Shown here: piece by piece, positions 1 through 11,530 of the stretch
How positions within the stretch are numbered: position 1 is the first letter of the stretch
Layout of the letters: each line of letters starts with the position of its first letter
Source of the DNA: Papilionanthe hookeriana x Papilionanthe teres
Lineage: Eukaryota; Streptophyta; Magnoliopsida; Asparagales; Orchidaceae
DNA: 64,000 nt
Direction: 5' to 3'
Assembly (NCBI GenBank): GCA_022702705.1
Contig: CM040429.1
Span: 112,321,943 to 112,385,942 of the forward strand
Made by a program: the position numbers and the translations under genes
Notes under the pieces: generated by a model
Database searches by the model: none
The model's input: the letters and a program-made list of their open reading frames with translations, nothing else
What the model was told of the DNA's origin: nothing

Positions 1-1
1 G

Positions 2-975
2 CGGACCACAACCGACCGTTGTACATTTCGAGCTACAATTGGAAAGTTTACACTCTCCGCAGTCTTGGTGGATCCGGGAGCATCAATCAATATAATGAAT
101 CTTCGAACACTAAGCATACTTGAAAATTGATGCTCGCGAGCTCGAAGCGGACAAAATGTTATTAAGAGGATTCAACCGTAGAAGGAGAAAGAGCCCTCGG
201 CTCAATAACACTGCTAATGAAGACCGGTGACTTAGCAAAGACAACCGCGAAATTTCACATAATTGATTCGTAAACGTTGTTCAACTATCTACTGGGCCGA
301 CCATGGATACATGAAAACCGGATGGTACCATCGTCTCTACATCAGTGCATCAAATACTACGATGGAGGGGAACAGTGCATCAAAGGTGACTTACAACCAT
401 TCTCCGTACATGAAATTGGAATCCATGAAGATGCAGCTTATTATGCACCTCCGAAGAAAACAATCTTCTCCAGAGATACCATAACGAATGAAGCAAAGGA
501 AGTTTGGGACGATGAAGAACCTGAAGTTCTAGTCCAACAGTCACTCACCACTCCCTTACGGCGAGATGGTGAAGGTTTCTCCACAACTCGCATCCGAGGT
601 CGAGGCCGGGGACGAGGTCGTGGCAGAGACGTTAAGACAGTTGGACAGAAGAAACCAGCCATCAATGTTGATTGGGAAGATAGTTCTGAAGAAGAAAAAG
701 AAATCAAGCAAGAAGCAGCGACAATAAGTCGAAAGAAACCGCAATTCAGGATCTCTCTCGAAGATGAAAAGAACGAGGAATATAAATCGATGTACGAGAA
801 GATTAACCACTATGTACATACTATGACCCTGACCCCGATCTATTCTAATAAGATCGAGGGTATGGTGGTCAAAGAGGTACGTAGCGGCAAGACAAAGCCC
901 ATCAAATTCTACCGTGGTGCCCCTTCCTCCAAAACCGAAAATAATGTACAACTTGAAGATGCTACTTCATCGAAT
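2..975 (+). pseudogene. Tat-1 retropepsin protease and RG-rich linker (broken)
   Basis: This is the aspartic protease that cuts the Gag-Pol polyprotein. The active-site motif reads LVDPGASINIM at 65-97, where P replaces the usual S/T of D-[ST]-G-A-S. The frame then stops near 125 and shifts. The conserved C-terminal motif LLGRPWIHE is read at about 286-312, followed by VPSSLHQC. Behind the protease a charged linker holds the run RGRGRGRGRGRD (near 595-630), then acidic and basic stretches ending at 978. RG-rich linkers at this point are familiar in Tat polyproteins and may bind nucleic acid; that role is inference. At least two frameshifts separate the two protease halves, so no functional enzyme is encoded. 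Confidence 0.75.
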
Positions 976-2165
976 TAATGGAATTGCCTTTTGAGTGGTA
1001 CTCTCCCCGTGTTCAAAATTTAATTCGGCGTGGTTTCTTACCTCGACAATGGACAAAAGGTCAATCACAACATTTTGAAAATTTATGGAATAACTCCGGT
1101 CGTCCACCCAATTCAAGGCATGGTCTCGGATTCGGCACGATAGGATCGACTGACGATACCGAATTTTGCTTGATTGTCACTTGCGAGTCTAATGAAAACT
1201 GCATGGAAGCTACGAAGAACTCGAAGATTTACAAATTGGAAACGCTCCACCGTAGTTCGAAGAAGAGATCAAATCTACAATAGATGAGTTAACGGAAGTT
1301 AACTTAGGTACTAGCGAAGAGCCTAGACCCACCTTTGTTAGCTCCTTACTCAATAAAGAAGACTTCGAAGAAATAATCAAGTTATTAATGGAATTTAAAG
1401 ACCGTTTTGCTTGGAGCTACGATGAGATGCCGAGTTTAGCTCCGGAGGTCGCAATCCATAAGCTAGGAGTGGATCCTACTGCTCCAGTCAGACAAGGTTC
1501 CAGAAGGATGCGTCTAGAAATCGAACAGCAAGTCATAGCTGAAGTTAAAAAGCTAATAGACACTAAATTTGTCCGTGAAGAACAATACCCGACTTAGCTA
1601 GCCAATGTGGTACCAGTCAGGAAGAAGAATGGTCAGATCAGAATTTGTGTGGATTTCGTAGATTTAAACAAGGCATGTCCAAAAGATGAATTCCCTCTAC
1701 CGATCCTGCAATTAATGATCGGCATTGCTTCAACACATGAAATATTCTCATTCATGGATGGATCTTCGAGATACAACCAGATAAAAATGGCTCCGGAAGA
1801 TGAAAAACTTACAAGCATTCGAACGCCGATCGGAGTATATTGCTACACGGTGATGCCATTCGGATCGAAGAACGCAGGAGCAACCTACCGGAGAGCAATG
1901 ACAAGAATTTTTGATGATCTCATCCACAATCAAGTCGAATGCTACGTGGATGATGTGGTCATCAAAAGCAAAGTAAAGGAAAACCACTCGTATGATTTGA
2001 GAATTGTTTTCGAACGATTAAGACAATTCAACCTTAAGATGAATCCCTTAAAATGCGCCTTCGGCGTCACGTCCGGAAGTTCTTAGGATTCGTTGTCCGA
2101 CATCGTAGAATTGAAATCGACCCGGAAAAGATTAAAGCTATCTTAGAAATGCCACCCCCGTAACC
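976..2165 (+). pseudogene. Tat-1 reverse transcriptase (broken)
   Basis: Copies the element RNA into DNA in the cytoplasmic particle. The connection region (RFAWSYDEMP, about 1403-1432) leads into the RT fingers. VPVRKKNGQIRICVDF is read from about 1610, then LNKACPKDEFPLP, the palm motif with FMDGSSRYNQI, then MPFGSKNAGATY and the catalytic box CYVDDVVIKSK near 1940-1972. The YVDD aspartates are intact. Lesions include an in-frame TAG at about 1595, where TGG is expected (PTWLANVVPV in relatives), a stop after SGSS at 2084, and frameshifts before 1388. The mutation type fits decay of methylated cytosines. The family match is unambiguous. Confidence 0.9.
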
Positions 2166-2790
2166 TTAAAACAACCGCGATCTTTTCAAGGGAAGTTGGC
2201 ATATCTTCGACGCTTTATCTCGAACTTGTCGGTAGGTGTCGACCTTTCTCGGCATTGGTTAAAAAGGACGCCAAATTTATTCGGGAAGAGAAATGCCGGA
2301 GGGCCTTCGAGGACATTAAACAATATTTAATGACACCTCCTCGTCTTAGCAGCCCCAGTGCTCGAGTAGACCGTTGATACTTTATACCGCGGCCTTAGAC
2401 GACTCTCTCGGAGCCCCGTTAGCCTGTGTAAATGATGAGGGTAAAGAAAATGCTCTTTACTACCTAAGCCGTCGTTTACTTCCAACGGAAATAAAGTATC
2501 CTCGAATTGAAAAGCATTGATTGGCCCTGATCTTCGCCGCTCAAAAGCTCAGGCACTACATGCTTTCTCATAAGGTCAACCTGATCTCGAAATTTAATCC
2601 ATTGCAATACTTGATGACCTGTCGGACGCTTTCTGGCAGACTTGCCAGGTGGTCAATGATATTATTGCAATTCGATATAACATTCATGCCTCTCCGTGCC
2701 GTAAAGGGACAAGTCCTAGCAGACTTCCTCGCAAAGACACCCTTTGCCGGCGAATCTCCTCTCAATGACGACTTGCCGGATGAACAAATA
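2166..2790 (+). pseudogene. Tat-1 RNase H (first, retroviral-type; broken)
   Basis: Degrades the RNA strand during reverse transcription. The stretch after RT holds the expected tether (PEKIKAI, EMPPP near 2130-2160) and then RNase H in several frames. The best preserved piece is 2521-2760, with ALIFAAQKLRHYM, GRLARWSMILLQFDI and VKGQVLADFLA. The first catalytic aspartate region (about 2360-2430) is scrambled by indels. It ends in an acidic linker before the second RNase H. Its partner domain follows at 2818, the normal Tat order. Confidence is high for identity, low for exact borders. Confidence 0.75.
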
Positions 2791-2799
2791 ATGAGCTTA

Positions 2800-3349
2800 G
2801 AAGACCCCGATGATCGACGTTGGGAATTATATTTCGACGGAGCATCTTCAAGACACAAAGACAAAGAATCGCAAGCGATAGTGCCCTGTAAGGCGAGAAT
2901 TGGACTAATCTTTATAACACCGAACGGGGATGTTAAGATATTCCTACCACTTAACAGAGCCGTGTACAAACAACGAAGCAGAATACGAAGCTCTCACAAC
3001 AGGACTGGAATTAACTATTCAATTGGGAATAACAAACATCAACATCTACGGAGATTCGCAGTTAATCATTCAACAGATCGCCGGACAATACAGAATTTTA
3101 AAGCCAAGACTCGAGCAATACTTCCAGTATGCCATACAGTTGTTGGAACAGATTCCGAATGTGACGATCTACAAAATTCCCAGGAAAGAAAATGCTTTAG
3201 CAGATGCGTTAGCCCACCTCGCAAAAGAATTTGCCTGCTTGCAAGATGAATCAGTGGAAGTGTCAGTTCACGGACGTCAGGTCCTATCACGACTCGACAT
3301 AGACACAATACACAAATCGAAAAAGAAGAAGAATCAGTTGCAACGATGA
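2800..3349 (+). pseudogene. Tat-1 archaeal-type RNase H (aRNH; one frameshift)
   Basis: A second RNase H acquired by the Tat lineage, distinct from the retroviral one. It opens with WELYFDGASS (about 2820-2849), which carries the first catalytic D. After a frameshift near 2950 it continues with TNNEAEYEALTTGL (catalytic E), NIYGDSQLIIQQI (catalytic D) and RKENALADALAHLA (fourth acidic position). All four acidic residues of the D-E-D-D site are therefore still present, although they are split over two frames. The domain lies between RNase H and integrase, as expected for Tat. It is thought to help or replace the degenerate first RNase H; that is family knowledge, not shown here. The identification is strong. 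Confidence 0.88.
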
Positions 3350-3479
3350 CGAGAAAACACCGATGATCTGGCGATGACCATTAATAGACTACCCGCAAAC
3401 AGGAAAACTACCGGACGATAGGTCGTTAGCCCATCAAATCAAGAAAAGAACTCGTCCTACGCATTAATATATAACACGT

Positions 3480-4618
3480 TATACGTAAGGTCTTTCGATC
3501 AAATGTGGCTAAGGTGCCTAAGCGGGTCCGAGGCCCGTGAAATTGTTAAAGAGGTGCATTCGGGACTCGTGGCGCTCACCAATCGGGTCCGAAGATGAAA
3601 ATGAAAATCAAAAGACTAGGGTACTACTGGCCTTCGATGATGACCAACTGCATGAAAATCGCCAAGAGCTGTCACCAATGCCAAGTGCACGGAGTGGTTC
3701 TACACCAACCTCCAAATGTGCTACATCCGACAATTGCGTCATGGCCATTTGAATGTTGCGGCACAGATATAGTGGGTCCAATAGAACCACCATCTTCAAA
3801 AGGCATCGCTTCATTCTTGCGGCTACGGATTACTTTTCCAAGTGGGCGAGGCGGCTCCACTCGGAGAAGTGAAAGCACACCACGTGCTACGGCTTTTCAA
3901 GAACCAAGTTGTCTACCGTTTCGGAGTGCCGCGCGAGATCATCTCGGATAATGGGTCGGCATTCGAAGCACGCAAATCAACAATTTTGTCGAGAGAAACG
4001 GAATCGACCGGCGGTATTCAACAATTTACTACCCAAGAGCAAACGGCCCGCTCGAGGCTTTTAATAAAACTCTCGTTCAAATCTTAAAGAAAACCTTGGA
4101 CGATAATAAGAGAAATTGGCACGAGAAGTTATTAGAAGCCTTATGGGCCTACCGGACAACCTTCGAACTCCTACTCAAGCTACACCTTACGCTCCGGTGT
4201 ATGGGTCCGAGGCAAGTGTTACCTTTAGAGGTCCAACTTCCTTCACTCGAGATTGCGAGTTGCAAACAAAATCACGACAGAAGAGAATGCCAAATTACGA
4301 CTAGAAGAATTGGAAAGCCCGGAAGGGAAAAGACTTGCAGCGCAGCAGAATTTAGAACTATACCAAGCTAAGATGGTTCAAGCCCATGACAGACTGGTCC
4401 GCCCAAGAACTTTCAAAGTTGGTGACTTAGTTCTCGTTCTCAAGAGACCTATTCTTGCACACCGCAAGATAGGAGGAAAATTTGAACCTACTTGGGAAGG
4501 GTCGTTTGTGGTTGAGGCAGTCTACTCAGGAGGCTCCTACCAGCTAGTGAATTGCCAAGGAGAACGACATATGCTTCCGATCAATGGACGATACTTAAAA
4601 AAGTATTACGCTACCTGA
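3480..4618 (+). pseudogene. Tat-1 integrase (broken)
   Basis: Inserts the cDNA into host DNA. The zinc-binding region is recognisable by EVHSG (about 3550) and KSCHQCQVHG (about 3664-3693), but the second histidine is lost. The catalytic core shows GTDIVGPIEPP (first D, about 3760) and REIISDNGSAF (second D, about 3932-3964). The third acidic residue sits in a scrambled stretch after 4000 and I cannot place it. The C-terminal GPY/SH3-like part is intact at 4253-4618: VGDLVLVLKR, GKFEPTWEGSFVV and a final YLKKYYAT before the TGA. Many frameshifts are present. Pol ends at 4618, about 300 bases before the AlkB gene. Confidence 0.85.
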
Positions 4619-4924
4619 TGTTTCAAAAGAATGAATTTTTCATCCCTAGAAGCACGGGTAAAGTAATTACTTATGACTGGGTCCGAACCCAAAAATAATA
4701 AAAAATGTGCTAAAATAAATAAAATCATGATAATAGTGTTTTCCTTGTTTTCTTTTCCATATCAAAATCTTTTTTCCGATCTTTTCCCACTTCATTCTTG
4801 TTGAATTTAAAAAATACAAAAGGAATAAAAAAAAAGAAAAAAATTCTATTTCTAATAAACATTTTATTAATGTTCTTGTTCTTAGTACAGCCCCTAATCC
4901 TTTTCCTTGTCTTTTCGCAGGGAA
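4619..4924 (+). promoter_or_regulatory. AT-rich spacer with 3' splice site before the AlkB gene
   Basis: No coding potential is seen between the end of pol and the next ATG. The spacer is A/T-rich and ends in a strong plant-type acceptor. Branch-point-like CTAAT sequences occur at about 4852 and 4892, followed by a pyrimidine run (CCTTTTCCTTGTCTTTTCGCAG) that ends at 4920. The first ATG of the downstream gene is at 4925, only four bases after the AG. This is what a spliced subgenomic mRNA for a gene 3' of pol would need. A matching donor is present in the Tat LTRs. Use of the site is inferred from sequence only. Confidence 0.6.
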
Positions 4925-6513
4925 ATGTCGAACGGGCGGTTGGTCCTGAACTTTAGAAATGGCGTAAGCCTCGCACTCGACGAAAAGAGGGTGAAAGATG
5001 GAGCGATAATAGAGATTGACTCAGTACTTCGCACCGCCAGGCTCGCAATACGAGGAAGGTGACTCGGGTCCCAGCTGATCGAGAGGAACCGCCCAGCCGA
5101 CAAGAATGAAAGTGGGTGGCCCAAGCCACCAATCCAAGAAGAAGAAAAGGAAAACAAACACTCGAAGAAGACAAGAGAATTAAGTCCGTAGTCGCTACGC
5201 AGAGGGCGAGCTTGTCGCCGCCGCACCCACGTAAATTCAGAAGTACGAAGAGCTACTCTCACAAAGAACTCAAAGAAAGAAATAAAAATTGCCGTATCCG
5301 CAAGATGTTAAGTAAACTAGCAGCGGACCAGCGCGACGAGGCAGTTGCTACTGCCAGTACATATACTTCAAGGATACCGGTTCGTTAGGAACCTGAAGGA
5401 AGGAGGCCAACTCCGATGATAACAGAAGAGACCAGGGAAATCTCAAGAAGATCAGAAGAAAGAAGGCTACCACGCCACCAGATAAAGCCACCAGTAGTGC
5501 ATGACCTTGTTGCAGAAGCAACCCCAGAGGACGTCCCGACGGAGACCATCCCTGAGGAGCCGAGGTATGCAGGAGAACGTGAAGGGATTGAGCCATATAT
5601 CCCACAGTACGTCACCAGACCTCGCCATTTACAGATTATTCCATAATACGAGCTAGAAAGAATGGAGAATGTCGAGAAGCAAACTTTTGAATACTTCGAG
5701 AGAATCAGAGGCAGATCAATATACTAGAAGGCCTCGAGCTACATACAGACGTGTTCTCAGAATACGAACAACAACAAATCGTGGATCGCATCCGGATTTG
5801 AAAAGAATGGGCCGAGCGGGCCGCCTAAGAGAAAACACTTACTCGGAACCCCGGAGATGGATGCCAGGGAAAGGGAGAATTACAACACAATGTGGATGCT
5901 ACTACAACTTCGCAGAAGACAGGAAGGGAAACCCACCGGGGATACTCCGTCATGGCCAGTGTGGATCCAATGCCATTAGTCATTAAAAGGATGGTAAAAA
6001 ATGATAAGCATGGAGGGTACCGCCGGCAGATTGCATACTCAACAGCTTGCATCATTAACATTTACAAGAAGGGTGATCGCATACCCCCGCACATAGATCA
6101 CCACGACTTTGTCGACCTTTCTACACGGCTTCTTTTCGAACGAGTGTAATATCATGTTCGGATCCGACCTCCGGATAGCGAGCCCGAGTGAGTTCCGAGG
6201 GCCAGTAAAGATACCATTACCGGTAGGTTCCGTCATGATACTAAAAGGCAACGGAGCGGATGTCGCTAAACATTGCATACCGGGAGTACCAATGAAGCGG
6301 ATCTCGCTTACTTTCGGGAGGATGGATGACGAGAAAGCACCTTACCACTTCCAACCTGCACCCGTAGCTAGAGAGCCTCCGGCCTTACGAGCCGTGAGTT
6401 ACATGGAAAATATCACACCTCCAACGTACATCCATACGGCATCCTTGCCAAGGATGGCTTGGAAGGTGATGTTATCGACCATGTACCTCACTATTCGGTA
6501 CATGGATTTTTGA
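4925..6513 (+). pseudogene. AlkB-like 2OG-Fe(II) oxygenase, plant ALKBH9/10 type, carried by Tat-1 (broken)
   Basis: About 530 codons with several frameshifts and stops. The N-terminal part (4925 to about 5700) is charged, with K/R/E-rich stretches and no known domain. The AlkB domain follows. ILEGLELHTDVFSEYEQQQI is read at about 5721-5780 and RMGRAGRLRENTYSEPRRWM from about 5804. Next come GNPPGIL near 5935, CIINIYKKGDRIPPHIDHHD ending near 6107, and VGSVMILKGNGADVAKHC ending near 6276. MKRISLTF is at about 6292-6315. The iron ligands HxD (codons 6090 and 6096) and distal His (6271), and the 2-oxoglutarate-binding Arg (6298), are all kept, though on two frames. Plant ALKBH9/10 proteins remove m6A from RNA; whether the intact element protein did so is inference. 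The gene lies between integrase and LTR, in the place of env-like genes. A pseudogenised host retrocopy is the main alternative. Confidence 0.88.
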
Positions 6514-7246
6514 CGGATGCCTTTTGGATGGATCGACAAAGATCATACATAGTCCGTTTTGAGTCTACATGGATTGTATGAGATGTATTCCGGATCGAGT
6601 TGTATGATGTATCTTCAACATGATTGGAATGAAAGTGACCATGTCACATTTTTGGCCTTCACCTCTTTTGTGCAAGTTGATCGGGAAACGCCATTAAAGT
6701 TAAATGAACTTCAAACAAAGAACAGAAAAGAAACAAAAAGAATAAAAGAAAACTTTCCTTAAAAATCTAAAAAAAATGATGAACTCCAAATTCATATGAA
6801 CATTAAATGAACGATAAATCGTTAAAGGATAAACAAAATGAACACAAATCTCAATCAAATTCAGATTCAACTTTCCAAATTTCAAATCAAATCTCAATCA
6901 AATTCAAATTCAACCTTCCAGATCTCAAATCAAATTTCAATCAAATTCAAACTCAACCTTCCAAATCTGAAATCCAATCCGTTCTACTCTCTCCCTTGTC
7001 TGGGATGGAAGCGGTCGATTCCATTGACACGGAGCCACGAAGTTTTCGATTCGGATCTAGTGGCGAAGAATTGTATCCATTCCAAACCAGCAACTCTCAA
7101 TCAACTCTTTTGAATGGGATATGTAGCATCTACATATTCCCTCCTAATCTATTTCTTTCCATGAAAGTCTTTTGCAACTTTCATGAAATTCTCAAAACAC
7201 CAAAATCCCACACTTTTCAAATCAACACTACAAATCTTTGCAAAAT
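6514..7246 (+). repeat. Tat-1 3' UTR with three 43-bp tandem repeats
   Basis: No gene is seen here. At 6850-6978 three copies of a 43-bp unit stand head to tail, each starting [CT]TCAATCAAATTCA and containing TTCAACCTTCC or a close variant. Open frames over this stretch only reflect the repeat and have no known domain. The rest is unremarkable AT-rich sequence leading into the larger repeat array. Confidence 0.7.
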
Positions 7247-8330
7247 CGATTACCATCAAAATCAAACTTTTGGGGTTGAGGATTTTACATCCGAGACTGC
7301 ATTGCTTTAGGTTTTTTCCCTATCGCAATGAAATACATCAAAATCAAACTTTTGAGGTTGAGGATTTTACATCCGAGACTGCATTGCTTTAGGTTCTTTC
7401 CCTATTGCAATGAAATACATCAAAATCAAACTTTTAGGGTTAAGGATTTTACATCCGAGACTGCATTGCTTTAGGTTCTTTCCCTATCGCAATGAAATAC
7501 ATCAAAATCAAACTCTTGGGGTCGAGGATTTTACATCCGAGACTGCATTGCTTTAGGTTCTTTCCCTATCGCAATGAAATACATCAAAATCAAACTTTTG
7601 GGGTCGAGGATTTTACATCCGAGACTACATTGCTTTAGGTTCTTTCCCTATCGCAATGAAATACATCAAAATCAAACTTTTGGGGTTGAGGATTTTACAT
7701 CCGAGACTGCATTGCTTTAGGTTCTTTCCCTTTCGCAATGAAATACATCAAAATCAAATTCTTGGGGTTGGGGATTTTACATCCGAGACTGCATTGCTTT
7801 AGGTTCTTTCCCTATCGCAATGAAATACATCAAAATCAAATTCTTGGGGTCGAGGATTTTACATCCGAGACCGCATTGCTTTAGGTTCTTTCCCTATCGC
7901 AATGAAATACATCAAAATCAAACTCGTTGGGGTCGAGGATTTTACATCCGAGATCGCATTGCTTTAGGTTCTTTCCCTATCGCAATGAAAAACATCAAAA
8001 TCAAATTCTTGGGGTTGAGGATTTTACATCCGAGACTGCATTGCTTTAGGTTCTTTCCCTATCGCAATGAAATACATCAAAATCAAACTTTTGAGGTTAA
8101 GAATTTTACATCCAATACCGCATTGCTTTAGGTTCTTTCCCTATTGCAATGAAGCACACCAAATCAAACTTTTGAGGTTAAGGATTTTACATCCAATACC
8201 GCATTGCTTTAGGTTCTTTCCCTATTGCAATGAAGCACACCAAATCAAACTCTTGAGGTTAAGGATTTTACATCCAATACCGCATTGCTCTGAGATTTCT
8301 CCTCATTGTAATGATTCAATCCAATCAATT
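7247..8330 (+). repeat. 82-bp tandem repeat array, about 13 copies, in Tat-1 3' UTR
   Basis: The landmark GCAATGAAATACATC recurs at about 7325, 7407, 7489, 7571, 7653, 7735, 7817, 7899, 7982 and 8064, then as GCAATGAAGCACACC at 8146 and 8227. The spacing is 82 bases with single-base slips. Each unit also holds GAGGATTTTACATCCGAGAC and TTTAGGTTCTTTCCCT. The first and last copies are the most diverged, as expected for expansion from the centre. Because 82 is not a multiple of three, the frame rotates from copy to copy, so the repeated peptides seen on translation are not a real protein. Arrays between the last gene and the PPT are common in Tat elements. Confidence 0.92.
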
Positions 8331-8733
8331 CAATTTTCTTTTTAGGTTAAAGATGTTATATCTAAAACCACAAAATTTCAATTTTCATTTCAAGTTCAAA
8401 TCCCTTCAAATTAATTTTAACAAAACTTCAATCTAAATTAAAACTCAAGCTAAAATCTGAGCTCACACATCAAAATTTAAACTGAAACAAAATGAAATCT
8501 AAATCGAAATTCCCCGCATCATGTGATTTAGAATTCACCTCCTTTTCCTTTCCCAGCCGAAAGTTCGAGAATCTCCAGTCTCAGAGATATACTTGACACT
8601 CCCCAGCGGAAGTTCTTCTACTTTGTCCTAAGTTTGTCACTTGGACATCTGTGTTGGTTTTATTGATTTTTTTGGTCAACGCCAATACGTGCGGTGTGCT
8701 TGGTTAGCACACCACACCTATTGGGGGTCCATT
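8331..8733 (+). promoter_or_regulatory. End of Tat-1 internal region: hairpin and polypurine tract
   Basis: About 360 bases of non-coding sequence follow the repeats. Just before the LTR lies a perfect 7-bp stem, GGTGTGC (8693-8699) and GCACACC (8707-8713), with a 7-base loop. Next comes a short purine-rich tract, TTGGGGGTCCATT (8721-8733), directly upstream of the LTR start TGTTGACC. A G-rich tract at this point primes plus-strand DNA synthesis. The tract is less pure than typical, so the assignment rests partly on the LTR boundary, which Tat-3 and Tat-4 confirm. Confidence 0.6.
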
Positions 8734-11106
8734 TGTTGACCTCATTTTTGATGAAGTCTTCTCTCCTTCTTTTTAGTACTTAGGATCTAGCCTTAGGCTT
8801 TTCCTTTGACTATTCTAGAGAATTAGAATTGGGACCCACCACTTAGAAATTCAAACCACCTCTTAACTCCCTGCAAACTCCACAGACTTGATTGTAGACC
8901 CCTAATCACTTAGAGGGTTGAAATCAAATGTGGAAGTTTAAAGGATGAGTTCCTATAAGACTCTTTGGCCTTAGGACTGCCCTGGGTGGCCTGGTCTGGT
9001 GAAAGGGCTGACTTACACTCACACTACACTTATACACTACACTTTCACACACCTCCTAAAACCACACCCATACCCAATTTGACCTTCTTACTCATGAAGG
9101 TGATTCACATGGATGGTCCTTAACCCATAAGCCCTTGGCTAAGAGGGTTAGGAACAACATAGTGAATGCCTCAAATGAGTCCTCTCATGGCTCATATAGG
9201 CTTAACATGGCTTCATGGCTCAAACAAAATGATTTCATTTCACTTACATTTACCCAATCTTCAATTTTCCAAATTTTTAATTTTTGACCCCGAGGACCCT
9301 ACACCCGCCTAGCCTACCCAAAACCCTTGAAATTACCCAAAATTTTCAAAATTCTCCAAATCACCCAAAATTTCTCAAAACCAATCCCAAACATTCCCAC
9401 ATCACTCAAATTGATCATTCATAGCCAAAAATACCAAAAATTCCAAAAATACCTCCCAATACCCTCCAAATACCCAAAATGCCCCTCTTAGCCAAAAAAT
9501 CCAAAAATTCAGAAAATTCCCAGAAAATTCCAAAAAATCTCAAATATTCTCGATTTCATTTTGTTCAACTACACCATGGGTCAATTTTGTCAATTTACCC
9601 CACTTTAGTCAAAATCCCCAATTTGACCTATTTTAACCCAAAGTGAACCCAATGTCAAACCAAACCTACCCAATTGACCCAAATTCTGGTCCAATTCAAT
9701 TCTAAACTTCAATTCAACATCCCCAAAACCAATCTAGACCAAGTTCAAGCCCAATTTGATTGACATTTGAATCCAATTTCACTTTTGACCTTAAAGCCCA
9801 ATTTGGACCCATGACCCAAACTTAGCTCAAACTCACCCAATTCAACTCCAATTAACCCCAAATCTTTTCTAAACCTTCCCTAACATCCCCACAAACAAAA
9901 AACTAACATGATTTGCCCAAAATTTAGACCAAAACCTCACTCAAATTCAACCCAAAGCTAAAAGACCCAATTTTGACCTAAGCCCAAACCTAACCCAAAA
10001 AAGCCCAAACCCCAAAATCAAAACCCAACCATAGTCAAAACCTCTTTGAAACATTCCCATAAACATTTCCCAACAGTAATTTTAAATCAATTTCAGCCCT
10101 AGCCCAACATTAGCCCAAGTTAGCCCAATTTGACCTACATTAACCCCTTTACCAAAGAAGCCCAAATTCAACCCAATTCAAACCCAAACCACCTCAAATC
10201 TATTTCAAATTACTCATGACATATCCCTAAAGCAAACCCAACAATTATTTGGCCCAACCTTTTACAAAAATTCCCATCCATGAACTCATTCTTAAACCTA
10301 AAGGCCCACTCCCTTAAACCTTCCTAAAAGCCCACTTCCATCAAATTCAAAAGCCCAAATCAATCTAAAGCCCACATGACACTTTCCTTCATCACACATT
10401 CAATTTAAAATCATTCCTAAAGTCCTAATTTATCAATTAAACAATTCCAAATCAAGCCCCATAACAATTTCCATCAAAATGCCAAAATCCATAAAATCCC
10501 TTTTCATGAAATTGACCCAATCTTTTCCCAAGCCACATGGAGCCATGAAGCCACATGCAAGCCATTGGCAAGCCATGAGGATATCTAAGTTGTCAACCCT
10601 CCTTAAATGGGAAAAGGAGGAGGTCCTTTAAGCACCTCCTAAAAGTCATTAGCCTTAAGCATGTTTCACCTTAACCCAAATTTAATCCAAATATATTTGG
10701 ATAAGGACTTCTCCATGCCAAACCAGCTGATTCCTTTGACTCCCCACAACACCCAAAGCCACCTTGAAGGGTGAACCAAGCCCAAAGTGATGGGTTGACC
10801 CAAACCAAGCCAAAATGGCCTCTTCCCCATTCCATTCCAAGCCATCCCCTTTACACATGTCCAAGCCCAATTGCCTTCACCAACTTCAAGCCCTGGACCC
10901 CCTGACCCTGAGGGTGACCCATGCCTGCTGGCCAGCCACCTGGGCCGCCGGAAAACGCCATGGCTGAGACATGGGAAGGAGACAAGCATTGAAATTCCAC
11001 CTTGCTGAATTGTCCCATGCCCAGTGGCCATTGCAGCTGTTCTTCCCTTGCCAAGAGCAGCTGATCCCAGTCCCTAACTCCCCCTGGGAGAGCCTCCAAC
11101 CTCTCC

Positions 11107-11114
11107 TATTTAAA
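11107..11114 (+). promoter_or_regulatory. TATA box of Tat-1 LTR
   Basis: TATTTAAA sits in CTCCTATTTAAACACCAC. The same box in the same context (CTCCTATTTAAACCCCAC) occurs in Tat-2 at 25932, followed in both by CTCTCGGCCATGGAAGAG. Conservation between two diverged LTRs, and a sharp change from C-rich U3 to a leader-like sequence, support it as the core promoter. Transcription would start about 30 bases downstream. Confidence 0.65.
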
Positions 11115-11530
11115 CACCACCCCTCTCGGCCATGGAAGAGGTGCTGAACCAACCTTAAGGAAACTCTGCCAAAATCATTCCAGACCACTCTCCACACACA
11201 GAGCATTTGATTCCCACTGAATTCCAGCCCCAATTCCCTCCAGCTGAGCTCAATTTTGAGTTCAGATTTCAGCATAAAAACCAGGACACTTCTTCACAGT
11301 AGACCAATCCCCAAATTGATTGGTCCTACACCTTTACCAAACCAAGGGAAGAAGTTTACCAGCAAAAGCCCCCTCACCAGGCCAACCATTGCTTCCAGCC
11401 TCCAAGCTTTGTGATCGGGCTTGGTCGAAATCTTATCTAGACAATTCACCAGGCCAAGGGACGTCATCTAGAGCTTGCTTGGACCCAATCGAAGGTGACA
11501 CAACTCTCAGATTGAAGCTTCACTTCTCTG

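Noticed and set aside
5711..6340. AlkB region as an exon of an ordinary host gene
   Set aside because: It lies on the same strand between integrase and the PPT of one element, is preceded by an element-type spacer, shows no intron interruptions, and has no other host exons around it. A retrocopy cannot be excluded without other copies.
7247..8330. CRISPR-like regular repeats
   Set aside because: The whole 82-bp unit is repeated without unique spacers, and the genome is that of a plant.
7183..8345. Open frames with repeated peptides such as HPRLHCFRFFPYRNEI
   Set aside because: They come from the 82-bp tandem repeat, the frame rotates between copies, and no domain is visible.
10666..11275. 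Overlapping minus-strand open frames of 60-130 codons
   Set aside because: They lie in the GC-richer leader of the Tat LTR, have no known domain, and are not kept in Tat-2.
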